Positions 1 through 8,345 of a stretch of 35,095 nucleotides of DNA are shown here, in pieces. A model generated the notes under the pieces. That model saw only the letters and a program-made list of their open reading frames with translations, was not told where the DNA came from and made no database searches. The stretch is taken from NCBI GenBank assembly GCA_020353195.1, contig CP070691.1:1810647-1845741 (forward strand). Direction: 5' to 3'. A program made the translations under genes and the position numbers. Within the stretch, counting starts at the first letter, position 1; every line of letters starts with the position of its first letter. This stretch comes from Phycisphaerales bacterium (lineage in GTDB: Bacteria > Planctomycetota > Phycisphaerae > UBA1845).

Positions 1-297
1 GCCGTCAGCACGTTCCTCAGCGCCGGGCTGGTCAACCTGTTCGTCCCGTCCGGCGGCGGGCAGTGGATCGTGCAGGGCCCGATCGTATGTGGGGCCGCTA
101 CTGACCTGTCGATCCCGCTCGAGAACGCGGTGCTCGCGGTCGCCTACGGTGATCAGTGGACGAACATGATCCAGCCGTTCTGGGCGATTCCTCTGATGGG
201 TCTGACCCGCGTCGACGTTCGCCAGTTCATGGGATACTGTGCGTTGCTGATGCTGTTGGCCGGTCCTGTGTTCGCCGCAGCACTACTGCTGATGTAG
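1..297 (+). CDS. Short-chain fatty acid transporter, AtoE family (3' end only)
   Basis: The frame is open from the first base to a TAG at 295-297, giving about 98 residues; the 5' part lies outside the window. The visible stretch includes LFVPSGGGQW and YGDQWTNMIQPFWA, which I recognise as conserved in the AtoE / SCFA_trans (PF02667) family of inner-membrane carriers for short-chain fatty acids such as butyrate or acetoacetate. The segment ends with a hydrophobic helix (MGYCALLMLLAGPVFAAALL), as expected for the last membrane span. No partner genes such as CoA-transferases are visible here, so the substrate cannot be judged. The family call is firm; the physiological role is inferred from the family. 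Confidence 0.85.
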   Translation, partial: AVSTFLSAGLVNLFVPSGGGQWIVQGPIVCGAATDLSIPLENAVLAVAYGDQWTNMIQPFWAIPLMGLTRVDVRQFMGYCALLMLLAGPVFAAALLLM

Positions 298-304
298 GAT
301 GCGC

Positions 305-360
305 ACGGGCTACTGGCAATTGGCCCGTTAAGGTATTCGGACCGCTCGCAAGCTGAGCGG
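305..360 (+). terminator. Two small hairpins between the fatty acid transporter and the next gene
   Basis: ACGGGC (305-310) can pair with GCCCGT (323-328), followed by TTAAGG, and CCGCTC (342-347) can pair with GAGCGG (355-360). Both stems are only 6 bp and neither is followed by a T-run. The first may end the transporter transcript; the second lies 8 bases before the next start codon. Weak evidence. Confidence 0.25.
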
Positions 361-368
361 AACGCGTA

Positions 369-1946
369 ATGACCGGCACGTTCACTGTCAATGATCCGCC
401 GGAGACGCCGCCTGATGCGGGTCGACCGATTCCTCCGCGCTACTGGTGGTTCAAGCGCATCGCGCTTGCGTGTGCCGTTCTTCTGGCAGCGTTGATCGGT
501 CTGCGCTGGTGGTGGGGTGCGGTGGCGGATGCCAGGCTGCAAGCCGCCATCGACAAGTACCGCCAGGCCGGGCAACCCGTGTATCCCGAAGACTTCGATG
601 CACAACCCGTGCCCGATGAACAGAACGCGGCGAAGACACTCCAGGAAGCCGAAACGGCCCTGACCCTGACGGCGGACCAGGACAAGTTGCTCAGGGATTT
701 GAGAGATCCCCCCGCCTCCTTCTCGGAACATGCGTTCGAGATTGGCACGGTCGTCAACTCGAATGGGACGTCCCTTGCTCTATTGCGTGAATCGAGGTCA
801 AAGCCCGAGGTGGATTGGGGTGTGCGTATCCGGAGCCCTGTAGCTAGCTTCCTCCTACCGAACCTGTCGGGACAGCGCCGCTTGGCCAAGGTGGCGTCTG
901 CCGCGGCCGTCTACCGGCATCACAGCGATGACGACGCGGGCTCGATCGAGATTCTCCGCGACATACAGAGTCATGCGGACACGATCGAAGCAATGCCCAC
1001 TGGGCTCATTGGACATCTCGTCGCGATATCGGTGTCCACCCTGGGGGTAAGCGCGATCGAACAGATCATGCCGACCCTCCGGATTGGGGGGCAGCCTGAA
1101 TCTGCTGGGGTAGGCGGTAAGCCGGCCCGGAGACACCAGGTGCAGGCATTGATCGCCGAGTTGCTCGACGAGACCCATCTGCAGAAGGGCTGGCGGTCGG
1201 CCTTCTACGGCGAGCGAACGTGCCAACTCGACTGGGCCCAAATCCTTTCTCAAGGGAAGCTCCTTATTACACCTGGAGGCGGCGCAGCGGCGCCGTCACT
1301 GGGTGGGCGAATGAACGCAATCGCCGTTGGGCCCATGATCAAGCTCGACGCCATTCGCATGATGGAATCGATTACGGCACTGGGCGACTCGGTCGAGAAA
1401 CTCAGATATCCCGCCGCTCGAAAACTCGTGCCCGACAAGCCCTTCCACAGGACCCCAGTGCGACGATTCACTCGCTTGCTAAGCGAAGTCCTTACGCCGT
1501 CCTACTCGCGAGCCTTGCAGTTCCACTACCGGGCGCTGGCGTACCGGCGAATGGCCGCAGTGGCGCTGGCGATCCGACTGTACGAGCTGGACCATGGACA
1601 CAGGCCGGAGAAGCTCGAATCACTCGTGCCCGACCATCTCCCGGCACTGCCCGCCGACCCGTTTGCCGAGGATGACCGCCCGTTCGGCTACCGGCTCGAT
1701 TTGGACCGCCCCGTCCTCTACAGCGTCGGACCGGACGGCGTCGACGAGGGCGGAGCCTTCGGGGCCAGTCCGGGCGGGATCTTCGACTGGGACGTCAAGG
1801 ACACTCCGTTCTTCCTCAACGGTGATCGCCCGTATTCGCGAGCTTCGACAGCACCGGCGTCAACTCAGGCTGGTAATGATGACCAGGATGTAGAAGACGA
1901 CGAGGGGCAGGCCGACGATGCACGCCATCCAGAGCGCGACGGATAG
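369..1946 (+). CDS. Hypothetical membrane-anchored protein with pseudopilin-like C-terminal motif
   Basis: This encodes 525 residues of unrecognised function. A proline-rich cytoplasmic start (residues 1-24) leads into one membrane helix at about 29-46 (IALACAVLLAALIGL), so most of the protein is probably extracytoplasmic and anchored at its N-terminus. Residues about 395-465 (RMAAVALAIRLYELDHG, then LPALPADPF, YSVGPDGVDEGG) resemble the tail seen in many planctomycete proteins related to type II secretion pseudopilins. The rest matches nothing I know. The start is ATG 369 with only a poor ribosome site (GCGGAAC). The last 87 bases overlap, tail to tail, the end of the gene on the other strand. 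A role at the cell envelope is inference only. Confidence 0.7.
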   Translation: MTGTFTVNDPPETPPDAGRPIPPRYWWFKRIALACAVLLAALIGLRWWWGAVADARLQAAIDKYRQAGQPVYPEDFDAQPVPDEQNAAKTLQEAETALTLTADQDKLLRDLRDPPASFSEHAFEIGTVVNSNGTSLALLRESRSKPEVDWGVRIRSPVASFLLPNLSGQRRLAKVASAAAVYRHHSDDDAGSIEILRDIQSHADTIEAMPTGLIGHLVAISVSTLGVSAIEQIMPTLRIGGQPESAGVGGKPARRHQVQALIAELLDETHLQKGWRSAFYGERTCQLDWAQILSQGKLLITPGGGAAAPSLGGRMNAIAVGPMIKLDAIRMMESITALGDSVEKLRYPAARKLVPDKPFHRTPVRRFTRLLSEVLTPSYSRALQFHYRALAYRRMAAVALAIRLYELDHGHRPEKLESLVPDHLPALPADPFAEDDRPFGYRLDLDRPVLYSVGPDGVDEGGAFGASPGGIFDWDVKDTPFFLNGDRPYSRASTAPASTQAGNDDQDVEDDEGQADDARHPERDG

Positions 1947-2792
1947 AGCGGCAAAGACGATGGCCACGCCGACAGCCCGGCGTTTGTCCCATGGCGTGCT
2001 CCGCCGTGCGAACGAGACCAGCGTCGCCCCCCATTTCTCGTTCAGGTACACCAGGATGACCAGGCCCACCGTGAACAGGATGATCCCCAGGACGGGATGG
2101 TTCGAACTGACGAACAGCGCGCCCGCGATCAACGTCAGCGGAATCAGTGACAACGCGACGGGCGCACAGGCATAGTAGCTCAGCGCGACGGCGCGATTCT
2201 GCTGCTCGAGTGCCAGCCTGCGGGGATGGAAGAAACTGCTCATCACACCGGTCATGGCCGCCATGAACATCAGGAAGCCGACATTCACGGACGCCAGCGG
2301 CCAGCAGGCAGCGATGAGCTCATGCCCAAGCTCGTTGTTGAAGATCCCCTTCGGGCCACGGCGCGCGTCCAGGCCGTAGAGCACGAGCGACCCGAGCAGG
2401 ATCGGGACGTACGCGTGCGCGATGGTGATCCAGCGGAAGCGCTGAGAATCGGCATAGCTCACCGGGCGGACCATCTCCTCCCACAACTGCCTGCGCCGGT
2501 ATATGGCCATCCAGACCGTCGACCAATACGCCCGAAACCACCCCAACTCCCTGCGACGTCCCCATGGGATCTGCGGGTCCGGCGACCGCAGCGACGCCAG
2601 CGAGCGACCGCATTCCGGGCACCGGGCGCTGGTCAGCCCGCGAAGATCGTAGCCGCACTCCTGGCAGTATATGTCGGCCGGTATCGCAGGCAGCCCGTCG
2701 CCACCGGCGGACATCGTCCGCTCGTTGTCCGATGCCCGACTGTCGGCGGAGTCGTTCATGATCCCGTGGTACGATCTTCCGGTCTCGCCCAT
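1860..2792 (-). CDS. Zinc-ribbon multi-pass membrane protein
   Basis: This encodes 310 residues. A zinc ribbon lies near the N-terminus: CQECGYDLRG with C43 and C46, then CPECG with C58 and C61. That ribbon wording is typical of planctomycete membrane proteins. Five or six hydrophobic spans follow (for example ITIAHAYVPILLGSLVLYGL, LSLIPLTLIAGALFVSS and a final pair after RRAVGVAIVFAALSVAL). The arrangement recalls Yip1-like proteins but I cannot assign a function. ATG 2792 is preferred over ATG 2759 because a promoter-like pair sits immediately upstream and neither start has a ribosome site. The end overlaps the converging gene by 87 bases. It follows the release-factor-like gene but seems to be transcribed separately. 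Confidence 0.75.
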   Translation of the reverse strand: MGETGRSYHGIMNDSADSRASDNERTMSAGGDGLPAIPADIYCQECGYDLRGLTSARCPECGRSLASLRSPDPQIPWGRRRELGWFRAYWSTVWMAIYRRRQLWEEMVRPVSYADSQRFRWITIAHAYVPILLGSLVLYGLDARRGPKGIFNNELGHELIAACWPLASVNVGFLMFMAAMTGVMSSFFHPRRLALEQQNRAVALSYYACAPVALSLIPLTLIAGALFVSSNHPVLGIILFTVGLVILVYLNEKWGATLVSFARRSTPWDKRRAVGVAIVFAALSVALWMACIVGLPLVVFYILVIITSLS

Positions 2793-2798
2793 ACAACA

Positions 2799-2829
2799 AT
2801 TTTGTGACAGGTCGGGCTCGATGCGTCAA
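2799..2829 (-). promoter_or_regulatory. Promoter for the zinc-ribbon membrane protein
   Basis: Reading the minus strand, TTGACG (2829-2824) is followed after 19 bases by CAAAAT (2804-2799), and the ATG at 2792 begins 6 bases later. The -35 matches consensus at 5 of 6 positions and the -10 at 4 of 6; the spacer is long. If used, the mRNA would have almost no leader. Confidence 0.4.
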
Positions 2830-2834
2830 CGGAG

Positions 2835-2905
2835 AAAAAACTCAACGGCAGTCTGATTACCGGCTCACGGCAGACGGGTAATCAGGCTTATCCTCGTCTG
2901 TTGAG
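2835..2905 (-). terminator. Terminator of the release-factor-like gene
   Basis: On the minus strand, CTCAAC (2905-2900) can pair with GTTGAG (2846-2841). Inside it TGATTACC (2884-2877) pairs perfectly with GGTAATCA (2861-2854), and six T residues follow directly (2840-2835). This nested stem plus U-run fits an intrinsic terminator located just after the stop codon at 2909. Confidence 0.55.
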
Positions 2906-2908
2906 CGT

Positions 2909-3442
2909 TCAGCGCAGCGGTTTGTGCCCCGCTGTGACGCGCATCTGGCCGACCCGGGCCCAGAGTGCGGGGTCGGCTTTCAGGAAGGCCACCAGGTTTG
3001 CCGTGGACACGCCGATGCGGGCGGCGGCGGTGGAGACCTTCATGTCGCACGCGGCCAGCACGTCGAGGATCTCGCTGACCGCGCGGTGATAGCGGTGATC
3101 GCGCCGGCCGACGCTGAGGCGCGACTGGCGGCTGATGCAGCCGGCCAGCAGCTCGCCGGGACGGTAGGCGTCAAGATCAACGTCCGATCGCACATGGAAC
3201 GCCAGCGCGCGGCGAAGGCGACGCAGGGCCCGAGCACGGTTCTCGTGCTGCGAGCGGCTCTCGGTCGCGGTGACGATCAGACCGCTCGGACGATGGCGCA
3301 GACGGACCGCGGAACTGACCTTGTTGCGCTTCTGCCCGCCGGGACCCGATGCCCGATAAAGGTCCACGTCGCACTGTCGAGTCAGGTCGCCGTCACTCAG
3401 CTCGAGGTGTCGGTTTGAGCGGTCGTTTGCGTCGCGGTTCAC
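2909..3442 (-). CDS. Release-factor-like protein with GGQ motif (RF-1 domain)
   Basis: This encodes 177 residues starting at GTG 3442. The core motif is at residues 31-44 (ASGPGGQKRNKVSS); GGQ is the catalytic loop that triggers hydrolysis of peptidyl-tRNA in release factors and in ribosome-rescue proteins such as ArfB. The codon-recognition domains of RF1/RF2 are absent, so it is more likely a rescue or accessory hydrolase than a true termination factor. It is longer than ArfB (about 140), and residues about 128-160 (STAAARIGVSTANLVAFL) look like a helix-turn-helix rather than the basic ArfB tail. A weak promoter pair (TTACCG, 17 bases, GATAAA) lies just before the GTG. It ends before a strong terminator. 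Confidence 0.8.
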   Translation of the reverse strand: MNRDANDRSNRHLELSDGDLTRQCDVDLYRASGPGGQKRNKVSSAVRLRHRPSGLIVTATESRSQHENRARALRRLRRALAFHVRSDVDLDAYRPGELLAGCISRQSRLSVGRRDHRYHRAVSEILDVLAACDMKVSTAAARIGVSTANLVAFLKADPALWARVGQMRVTAGHKPLR

Positions 3443-3634
3443 GAGCTTTTATCGCCCTTCGACGCCGCACCGGTAACACCCGCTAATAACCGCCGAACAT
3501 ACCGGTGCGGCGGCGGTATTCCTCGATCATATCAGAGGGCCGAGCAGTCACAAGTCGCGGGCGGCGCAAACCGATATCGATGGGGAGCTTGACCTCATCC
3601 GTTCGGACCCGGGATCGGTTGTGGAGACTGGATC

Positions 3635-5443
3635 ATGAAATCGTCCGTACTGCGGTACTCGGCTGTTATTGGTGTTCTGGCCGCCGTTTTTGCAGGGTGC
3701 GCGTCCATGTATCAATCGGGAGGCGGCGGAGGTTCCAGCGGCGGGACCGGCACGGCCCCACCGCCCACGGACTCCGACACGTCGACCGCCACCGGCGACA
3801 TCGGGTCCTTCCCCGACGGCAGCCACGATGCGCCCGACAGCGTCCCGCCGTCATTGACCCCCGAGGAGGTGAACGACGACGGTGTGGAGACGGCCAGCCA
3901 CTTCCGCGCCATCCAGATCGATCCTGTGTTGGAGGACACGGCCGGCCCGAAGTTCGTGGTGGCCGAGGACATGGACAACGACGGCGACCTGGATCTGGTG
4001 ACGGGGTGGAACCAGTCGCAGCCGGTGCAGGTGCACATCCAGGCTGCCGACCACACGTTCGAAACCATCAACCTCGGCGGCACGTATCCATTCGCAGTCC
4101 TCGGCGGCGTGGAGGTGGCGGACTTCGACGCTGACGGCTGGCCGGACATCGCCGTTCTCGTCAAGCACAACGGCGAGCAGGCGTTCTGCGGCGACGCGGC
4201 CGTCACCTGGTGCGGCATGACCGCGATGCCGGAGGCGACGTCCCTGGGGGCCGACGTCGGCGAGCTGGACCTTCTGTTCAGCCCGGGCTCAGCCGAATCG
4301 CTGCGCGACGGCACGCGGTGGAAGTGGGTACACGTCGGCGATCCGACGCTCGGCTGGTCGTCGAAGCTCGACGGTCGACGGGACAAGCCCGAGGCCACCG
4401 GCCAGCGAGAGCCGGAATGGAACGGTTACACCGCGATGGCAATCGGAGACATCACGTGCGACGGAAACCCGGACATCGTCGTTTGCTTCAACCCCGCCCC
4501 CTGCAAAGACGAGTGCGAGGAGTTCCCGGTCAACCGCCTGGTCATGTACGTCAATCCGGGGCCGGCCCAAGCCGCGTTGTTTCCCACGTGGCAGGAAGTG
4601 TGGATTCACGCGACCAGCGGACCGACGATCAAGTACTGTGCGATCGATGACGTCGACGGCGACGGAGATCTGGACATCATCTTCACGAACCCCGACGCGG
4701 TGAGCCGGAACGTGTCCTGGGCCCGGAACCCGTGCGTCAACGACCCGACGGGCCCCGGCGGAACCGCCCGCACGCTGGTCGGAGTGTTGGAAGGGGGCGG
4801 AGCGTGGGAAATTCGACCCGTCGGGCACGTGGACACCGACGCCGATGTCATCGCCGTCGGTGACGTGGACGGCGACGGATACAACGACGTCATGGTGCGA
4901 TCCAGCGTCGGGTGGGTCGTGCAGTGGTTCAAACGACCCACCGACGACGGAACGGAACCGGTGTTCCCCGAAACCGACCCGCCCATTCCGGATCGGGATA
5001 TTGAGCCGGACGTGCCGCCGGCCTACGACGAGGCGCGATGGAATTTCCCCTGGCCGGTGTTCACGGTGAAGGAGTTTGCCGCCCGCATCCCCGAAGGCAT
5101 CGCCCTCGGCGACCTGACCGGGGACGGACAGGTCGAAGCGATCGTCGCCGCGGGTGGGGCGGTCTTCTGGTACGAGTATGACGCCGAGATCGAAAACGGC
5201 TTATACGATTTGTGGCTGGAAAACTTCGTCGTGGACGACACGAAGGATCAAGGCGAGACCGCCGACCCCAATGACGTCGATTTCCGGGACCAGGCCACGT
5301 TCATCAACACCGTGCTGGTGGTGGACCTCGATCAGGACGGGTTCAACGACGTGGTGGGAACGCTCGACCGTCAAACCTGGAGCGGGCTGGCGGACGACTC
5401 GCTCATCTGGTTCCGCAACACCAAGGGGGATTCGCCGGAGTAA
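3635..5443 (+). CDS. FG-GAP/VCBS repeat lipoprotein, first of tandem pair
   Basis: This encodes 602 residues. A lipoprotein signal (MKSSVLRYSAVIGVLAAVFAGC, cysteine at 22) and a Gly/Ser linker lead into repeated calcium-binding-type loops of the form DxDxDGxxD: DMDNDGDLDLVTGW, DFDADGWPDIAV, DVDGDGDLDIIF, DVDGDGYNDVMV, DLTGDGQVEAIV and DLDQDGFNDVVG. This spacing is typical of FG-GAP/VCBS blades that fold into an extracellular beta-propeller. Cysteines scattered in the middle may form disulfides. The start is supported by GGAG about 12 bases before ATG 3635. The next gene, 64 bases on, is a clear paralogue, so the two are probably co-transcribed. A surface-binding role is inferred; ligand unknown. 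Confidence 0.85.
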   Translation: MKSSVLRYSAVIGVLAAVFAGCASMYQSGGGGGSSGGTGTAPPPTDSDTSTATGDIGSFPDGSHDAPDSVPPSLTPEEVNDDGVETASHFRAIQIDPVLEDTAGPKFVVAEDMDNDGDLDLVTGWNQSQPVQVHIQAADHTFETINLGGTYPFAVLGGVEVADFDADGWPDIAVLVKHNGEQAFCGDAAVTWCGMTAMPEATSLGADVGELDLLFSPGSAESLRDGTRWKWVHVGDPTLGWSSKLDGRRDKPEATGQREPEWNGYTAMAIGDITCDGNPDIVVCFNPAPCKDECEEFPVNRLVMYVNPGPAQAALFPTWQEVWIHATSGPTIKYCAIDDVDGDGDLDIIFTNPDAVSRNVSWARNPCVNDPTGPGGTARTLVGVLEGGGAWEIRPVGHVDTDADVIAVGDVDGDGYNDVMVRSSVGWVVQWFKRPTDDGTEPVFPETDPPIPDRDIEPDVPPAYDEARWNFPWPVFTVKEFAARIPEGIALGDLTGDGQVEAIVAAGGAVFWYEYDAEIENGLYDLWLENFVVDDTKDQGETADPNDVDFRDQATFINTVLVVDLDQDGFNDVVGTLDRQTWSGLADDSLIWFRNTKGDSPE

Positions 5444-5507
5444 GCCGGCAGGCGAGAGGCGTTACTGACAGTCAGCGCGAAGGCAAGACCGAACCGGAGA
5501 GGTGACA

Positions 5508-7076
5508 ATGAAATCGTTGCCGCGAAACAGCCTGATCGTTTGGATCACCGCCGCCGCCGTCCTGGCGGGTTGCTCGTCCATGTACCTCGGCTCGAGCCCG
5601 GGCGGGGGCGGGGGTGGGGACGGGGCCGGCACCGGTGCGGACGACTTTCTGACGTCGGGCCAGACCTCGAGTTTCTTCTCTGCGGTCCAGATCGATCCGC
5701 GAAGTGAAGACTCCGCCGGGCCGCAGTTCGCGGACGCCGGCGATCTCGACGGGGACGGATTCCTGGATCTGGTCAGCGGATGGAACCAGTCGCAGCCCGT
5801 TCAGATCCATCTGCAACGACGGGACGCGAACGGGACCATCACGTTCCTGACCGTGCCGCTGGGAGGCACCACGCCCATCGCCCGGGTCGCCGGGCTCAAG
5901 ATTGCCGACATGGACGCTGACGGCAACCCGGACGTCGTGGTCCTGGTCAAGGACACGGGAACGGTGGCCGTCTGTGACCCCCAACGCCCCGACTGTGATC
6001 CGAACGACAACGGCGGTGTGGTCGCGAACGCGACCATGGGCGAGATCATCATCTTCTTCGCACCCGACGATCCCCTGACGGGGGTGTGGCAACCGGTTGA
6101 ACTCGTACAGTCCATGCTCGCCGGCGCGGAGGCGGACAGCGATCGCCCCGAAGACGGCGGATACTCCGCGCTCGCCGTCGGTGACGTTGATGGGGTCGAT
6201 GGGTTGGACATTGTCGTCGCGTTGAACTCAGGGGAAGGCGATCCCAAGCAGAACAGCATCGACCTGTACGCCAACCCGGGGGCCGCCGGGAGCCGGGACC
6301 AGGGCGCCTGGGTGCGGACCATGCTGTGGTGGAACATCCCCACTGTCAAAGACTGCCAGCTGCTGGACGTGGATCGGGATGGTGACGTGGACGTGGTTTG
6401 CACGTATCCGGACGCGAAAAGCGCGAACGTGCAGTGGCTGGTCAATCCGCTCGACGGGGGCAACCCGGGCGACATCCTCCGTGAATGGGGCGTCCCGGCT
6501 CCGATCGGTCAGGTACACACGCAGGCCGATACACTGGCCCTGGGGGACGTCGACGGCGACGGGATCACCGACGTCGTCGTCCGGTCGAGTATCGGCATGC
6601 TCGTGCAGTGGTTCAAGGGGCCCAGCTTCCCTTCGTTCGATTACATCCGCAACCCGTGGCAGGTATACACGCTGGCGGAGTTCATCGACCGGGCACCGGG
6701 GGCGGTGGCCTTGGGGGACCTGAACGGGAACGGTGTGCTCGACGCTGCGGTCGGTGCCGACGGGGCGCTGGCGTGGTTTGATTCGAGTCAGGCCTACAGC
6801 GTCTTCGACCAGTGGGCGGAGAACATCATCATCGACGACTCGCCGCCGTCGGGCGCCGACGACGACGATCAGTCAGAACTCCAGCAACTGGTCGGGCTGC
6901 TGACGGACGAGGAGGTGGCACCGGAGGCGGCGACGGGCACGATGATCAACACGGTCCTGATCGTCGATCTCGACGGCGACGGCGACATGGACGTGATTGC
7001 CACCCTGGACCGCTCCGGCATGAGCGGGTTGACCAACGACGCGCTGGTCTGGTTCCGCAACAACTCGGCGGGGTAG
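5508..7076 (+). CDS. FG-GAP/VCBS repeat lipoprotein, second of tandem pair
   Basis: This encodes 522 residues from ATG 5508, chosen because GGAGAGG (5496-5502) is correctly spaced; an in-frame GTG at 5502 overlaps that site. The lipobox VLAGC (cysteine 22) is excellent, followed by a Gly-rich linker. Blades with DxDxDG loops follow: DLDGDGFLDLVSGW, DMDADGNPDVVV, DVDRDGDVDVVC, DVDGDGITDVVV, DLNGNGVLDAAV and DLDGDGDMDVIA. Long parts match the upstream gene almost word for word (WNQSQPVQIHLQ; VVRSSIGMLVQWFKGP; the closing ALVWFRNN), so the pair arose by tandem duplication. A strong hairpin follows the gene. Predicted cell-surface or periplasmic beta-propeller of unknown ligand. Confidence 0.87.
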   Translation: MKSLPRNSLIVWITAAAVLAGCSSMYLGSSPGGGGGGDGAGTGADDFLTSGQTSSFFSAVQIDPRSEDSAGPQFADAGDLDGDGFLDLVSGWNQSQPVQIHLQRRDANGTITFLTVPLGGTTPIARVAGLKIADMDADGNPDVVVLVKDTGTVAVCDPQRPDCDPNDNGGVVANATMGEIIIFFAPDDPLTGVWQPVELVQSMLAGAEADSDRPEDGGYSALAVGDVDGVDGLDIVVALNSGEGDPKQNSIDLYANPGAAGSRDQGAWVRTMLWWNIPTVKDCQLLDVDRDGDVDVVCTYPDAKSANVQWLVNPLDGGNPGDILREWGVPAPIGQVHTQADTLALGDVDGDGITDVVVRSSIGMLVQWFKGPSFPSFDYIRNPWQVYTLAEFIDRAPGAVALGDLNGNGVLDAAVGADGALAWFDSSQAYSVFDQWAENIIIDDSPPSGADDDDQSELQQLVGLLTDEEVAPEAATGTMINTVLIVDLDGDGDMDVIATLDRSGMSGLTNDALVWFRNNSAG

Positions 7077-7116
7077 TGACGGGGCGGCCGGACCGCCGAC
7101 ATCCAAGCGACAGCGC

Positions 7117-7145
7117 AGCAGGCGGGCACAGGACCGCCTGCTTTC
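7117..7145 (+). terminator. Intrinsic terminator after the lipoprotein pair
   Basis: AGCAGGCGG (7117-7125) pairs perfectly with CCGCCTGCT (7134-7142) around an 8-base loop and runs into TTT. A 9-bp GC-rich stem 40 bases after the stop codon fits the end of the two-gene transcript. Confidence 0.6.
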
Positions 7146-7399
7146 ATATCACCCGAGCTACCGTCGTTTGTCCTGCGGGCCGTTGCAGGACCGCGCCCGG
7201 GCGAGATAATGGGCTCACCGAAACGACCTCGCCCGGCCGGCGCATCATGCTCGTGTGCACACATCTGGGCTGGTACGACTTCAGCGAGCAGATGAGTGCA
7301 CACAGCGGGCAGCTTGGCCGGCCGTGCCTGGCGCTAGCCGATACGTAACACGCATATCAAGGTCCCGCGGCTCTCACAGAGATCCTCGGGGGTGAACGC
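7146..7399. other. Non-coding gap before the zinc-ribbon repeat protein
   Basis: I find no supported gene here. It contains a small hairpin (TCCTGC 7171-7176 with GCAGGA 7185-7190), a -10-like GATAAT at 7204-7209 with a poorly spaced TTGCAG at 7183-7188, and a 33-codon frame at 7247-7348 without a ribosome site. The promoter of the next gene is probably in this stretch. Confidence 0.3.
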
Positions 7400-8122
7400 A
7401 TGTCCAACGGAAAGGAACCATTCTGCAGCAACTGCGGATACCAGCTGACGGGGCTGGTCGATTCGTCCAAGTGTCCGGAGTGCGGCAAGCCCATCGTGGA
7501 AGTGCTCACTCGCAGCCCCGCGTCGATGCGCACCGGGAAGCGATACCGGTCGAAGACCACGGTGTTTGGGCTGCCTCTCGTGCACGTCGCCATGGGGCCA
7601 AAAGACGACGAGTTGCGGGGCCGGGCCAGAGGCATCATCGCTATCGGGGATACCGCCACCGGATTCCTGGCCCTCGGCGGATTCGCCTGGGGCGGGATCG
7701 CCATCGGCGGAATGGCAGTGGGACTGATTGCCGTCGGAGGGATGGCCATCGGATTGCTCGCGTGTCTGGGGGGCGGGGCGGTGGGCGGATTGGCCTCCGG
7801 CGGCGGAGCCGTGGGCGCCGTTGCCCAGGGTGGCGGTGCGGTGGGGATCATTGCCGACGGAGGGGGGGCGTATGGCTACCTGGCGCGGGGCGAGGAAGCC
7901 CGTGGAACCCACACCGTCACCGGATCAAGCCCTGACTCGCCCGAAGCTGCGAGACTTCTGGACCGCTGGAGTTGGCTGATTGGCAGGCGCCCGGGGACGT
8001 TGGTGCTTCCGTTGTGGGTTCTTGTCGTGCTGGCAGCCACCGGGGCGCTCATGACCCTGGTGGTGGCGCTGGGGTACGTTGCTCAACGGATGAGCCGCTC
8101 ACGACCCGTGGAATACCGGTGA
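7400..8122 (+). CDS. Zinc-ribbon protein with glycine/alanine repeat and C-terminal membrane helix
   Basis: This encodes 240 residues. A zinc ribbon opens the protein (C9, C12, C25, C28; CSNCGYQLTG and CPECGK). Residues about 78-164 form a run of short repeats of the type (A/V)GG(M/G)A(V/I)G, first rich in Ile/Leu/Met and then in Gly/Ala (VGLIAVGGMAIGLL, then AVGAVAQGGGAVGIIADGGG). A single clear membrane helix follows at about 201-226, ending with a basic tail. Similar repeats occur in planctomycete proteins of unknown function; the period is about 5-6 residues, so a beta-solenoid or tightly packed helices are both possible. The start is backed by CGGGGGGTG upstream of ATG 7400. Function unknown. 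Confidence 0.75.
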   Translation: MSNGKEPFCSNCGYQLTGLVDSSKCPECGKPIVEVLTRSPASMRTGKRYRSKTTVFGLPLVHVAMGPKDDELRGRARGIIAIGDTATGFLALGGFAWGGIAIGGMAVGLIAVGGMAIGLLACLGGGAVGGLASGGGAVGAVAQGGGAVGIIADGGGAYGYLARGEEARGTHTVTGSSPDSPEAARLLDRWSWLIGRRPGTLVLPLWVLVVLAATGALMTLVVALGYVAQRMSRSRPVEYR

Positions 8123-8235
8123 CGTAGCACTGCCGACGCCGACGCGCTCAGCTCGCTTACCTGCTCTCCACGTTGCATCGCTGACGCATGCCGCGATAAT
8201 GGCCTCGCTGTGCCGCGCCACAAAGACGCTGGCGG

Positions 8236-8258
8236 ATCCTTGACACGTGTCTCAAGGA
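8236..8258. promoter_or_regulatory. Palindrome upstream of hisS
   Basis: CCTTGA and TCAAGG flank a perfect 10-base palindrome, GACACGTGTC (8241-8250). The left arm contains a consensus -35 (TTGACA, 8240-8245), but no good -10 lies at the right distance. It could be an operator or a small hairpin in the hisS upstream region. Confidence 0.3.
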
Positions 8259-8345
8259 CCGGTGGGACCCGCAGTCGCGAACTATGAAACAGTTAACGCC
8301 GGACCAGGCGTCAGCACGCGTTCGATGTGAAGGTGAGGCTGCCCC

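Noticed and set aside
7247..7348. 33-codon frame in the gap before the zinc-ribbon repeat protein
   Set aside because: No ribosome site, no recognisable composition, and the gap has a hairpin structure that already explains some of it.
8230..8345. T-box-like bases (GGTGGGACCCGC) upstream of hisS
   Set aside because: It lacks the exact T-box core, a recognisable specifier loop and a terminator with a U-run. Probably chance.
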